From: Flavobacterium psychrophilum
Lineage (GTDB): Bacteria; Bacteroidota; Bacteroidia; Flavobacteriales; Flavobacteriaceae
Length of the DNA stretch: 14,691 nt
Assembly: GCA_945866505.1 (NCBI GenBank)
Contig: CAMBHH010000078.1
Coordinates: 1 to 14,691 of the forward strand
Reading direction: 5' to 3'
Shown here piece after piece: positions 14,168 to 14,691 of the stretch. The translations under genes and the position numbers were made by a program. The number at the start of each line of letters is the position of its first letter. Positions within the stretch are counted from its first letter, which is position 1. Below the pieces are notes generated by a model. It saw only the letters and a program-made list of their open reading frames with translations. It was not told where the DNA came from and made no database searches.

Positions 14168-14691
14168 ATGAAAGCAAAAGGATTAGTTTACGTGTTTTTT
14201 ATTTTTTTTGTATTTCAAGCGTGCAGCAAGAAATCATCCGATTTTAATTCCGATTTTTCATTATTCAAAGAGTATATTGTCAGTTTTACAGGCGGCATTG
14301 TCTCAGCACAATCCGATATTCGTGTGGTCTTAGCTTTTGATTCGAATTGGAACGTCAATCAGGTTTTAGACGATGATTTGTTTGATATTTCTCCAAGTGT
14401 CAACGGAAAAGTGGTTGCGCTTTCCAGCAATACAATCGCTTTTATTCCTGAAAAAAAGTTGGAATCGGGTACGGAATATCAAGTGACTTTGCATTTGGAT
14501 AAACTTAATCCAAAAGTAGCCGAAAAGAACAAAACACTTTCCAATTTTAATTTTACGATAAAAACAATCAAACAGGATTTTGTGGTTGACCTTCTTGATG
14601 TTCAATCCTACAGCAAGGAATATCAATATCTGAATTGTGTGTTGAAAACAGCTGACAATATGGATTTTGAAACGGCTAAAAAGTTGATTGA
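14168..14691 (+). CDS. Lipoprotein, probable bacterial alpha-2-macroglobulin-family protein, N-terminal part
   Basis: The frame opens at the ATG at 14168-14170 and runs off the right edge after 174 complete codons. The N-terminus is a lipoprotein signal ending FQAC, with Cys19 as the predicted lipidated residue, followed by SKKSSD. The visible part contains a beta-sandwich-like region: IRVVLAFDSNWNVNQVLDDDLFDISPSVNGKV in adjoining pieces, then IAFIPEKKLESGTEYQVTL, resembling the N-terminal Ig-like domain of the large (about 1800-residue) Bacteroidota alpha-2-macroglobulins. Such proteins are thought to trap or inhibit proteases at the cell surface, often beside a penicillin-binding protein 1C gene. 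Neither a thioester motif nor the partner gene is visible because the window ends here. A different Ig-like surface lipoprotein remains possible. Confidence 0.7.
   Translation, partial: MKAKGLVYVFFIFFVFQACSKKSSDFNSDFSLFKEYIVSFTGGIVSAQSDIRVVLAFDSNWNVNQVLDDDLFDISPSVNGKVVALSSNTIAFIPEKKLESGTEYQVTLHLDKLNPKVAEKNKTLSNFNFTIKTIKQDFVVDLLDVQSYSKEYQYLNCVLKTADNMDFETAKKLI

Noticed and set aside
14366..14626. Minus-strand open frame of 86 codons
   Set aside because: It is antisense to the lipoprotein gene that is open from 14168 to the edge; no signal or family feature.

Overview
The window looks like chromosomal DNA of a Flavobacterium-type member of the Bacteroidota. The DNA is AT-rich, signal peptides end in the typical '..AQ' pattern, promoters follow the Bacteroidota pattern (-33 TTTG or TTG, -7 TAnnTTTG), and the proteins resemble flavobacterial families. 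I see no rRNA, tRNA, CRISPR array, insertion sequence or phage gene.

Layout. (1) Bases 1-4527, minus strand: a four-gene tripartite efflux operon read right to left as TetR-type repressor, TolC-type outer membrane channel, lipoprotein membrane-fusion protein, and RND pump (its N-terminal 428 residues; the rest lies beyond base 1). (2) 4647-5162, minus: a cytoplasmic YceI-family lipocalin-like protein. (3) 5348-7463, plus: a short-chain-type polyprenyl diphosphate synthase, a frameshifted multi-pass membrane protein, and a small unknown helical protein. (4) 7468-9412, minus: a secreted PhoD-type phosphatase preceded by a small outer-membrane beta-barrel protein. (5) 9616-13673, plus: sucA and sucB, the E1 and E2 subunits of 2-oxoglutarate dehydrogenase, closed by a strong intrinsic terminator. 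(6) 13674-14167: no intact gene, but probable remains of a decayed one. (7) 14168 to the end, plus: the N-terminus of a lipoprotein that looks like a bacterial alpha-2-macroglobulin.

The most informative signal is regulatory. The tetR and yceI promoters carry the same 28-bp interrupted palindrome (GGAAACT, 14 bp, AGTTTCC; 24 of 28 bases identical). In both it covers the -33 box and part of the spacer of a promoter with identical geometry. The simplest reading is that the TetR protein represses its own efflux operon and yceI together, forming a small local regulon that ties a pump to a putative isoprenoid or lipid carrier. A polyprenyl synthase gene lies just across the divergent intergenic region.

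Other points of note are a one-base frameshift in an A7 run that splits a membrane protein between two halves of an internal repeat, and a TTTAAAC-rich inverted repeat between the membrane-fusion and RND genes. The sucAB, prenyl synthase and phosphatase genes look ordinary for this group.
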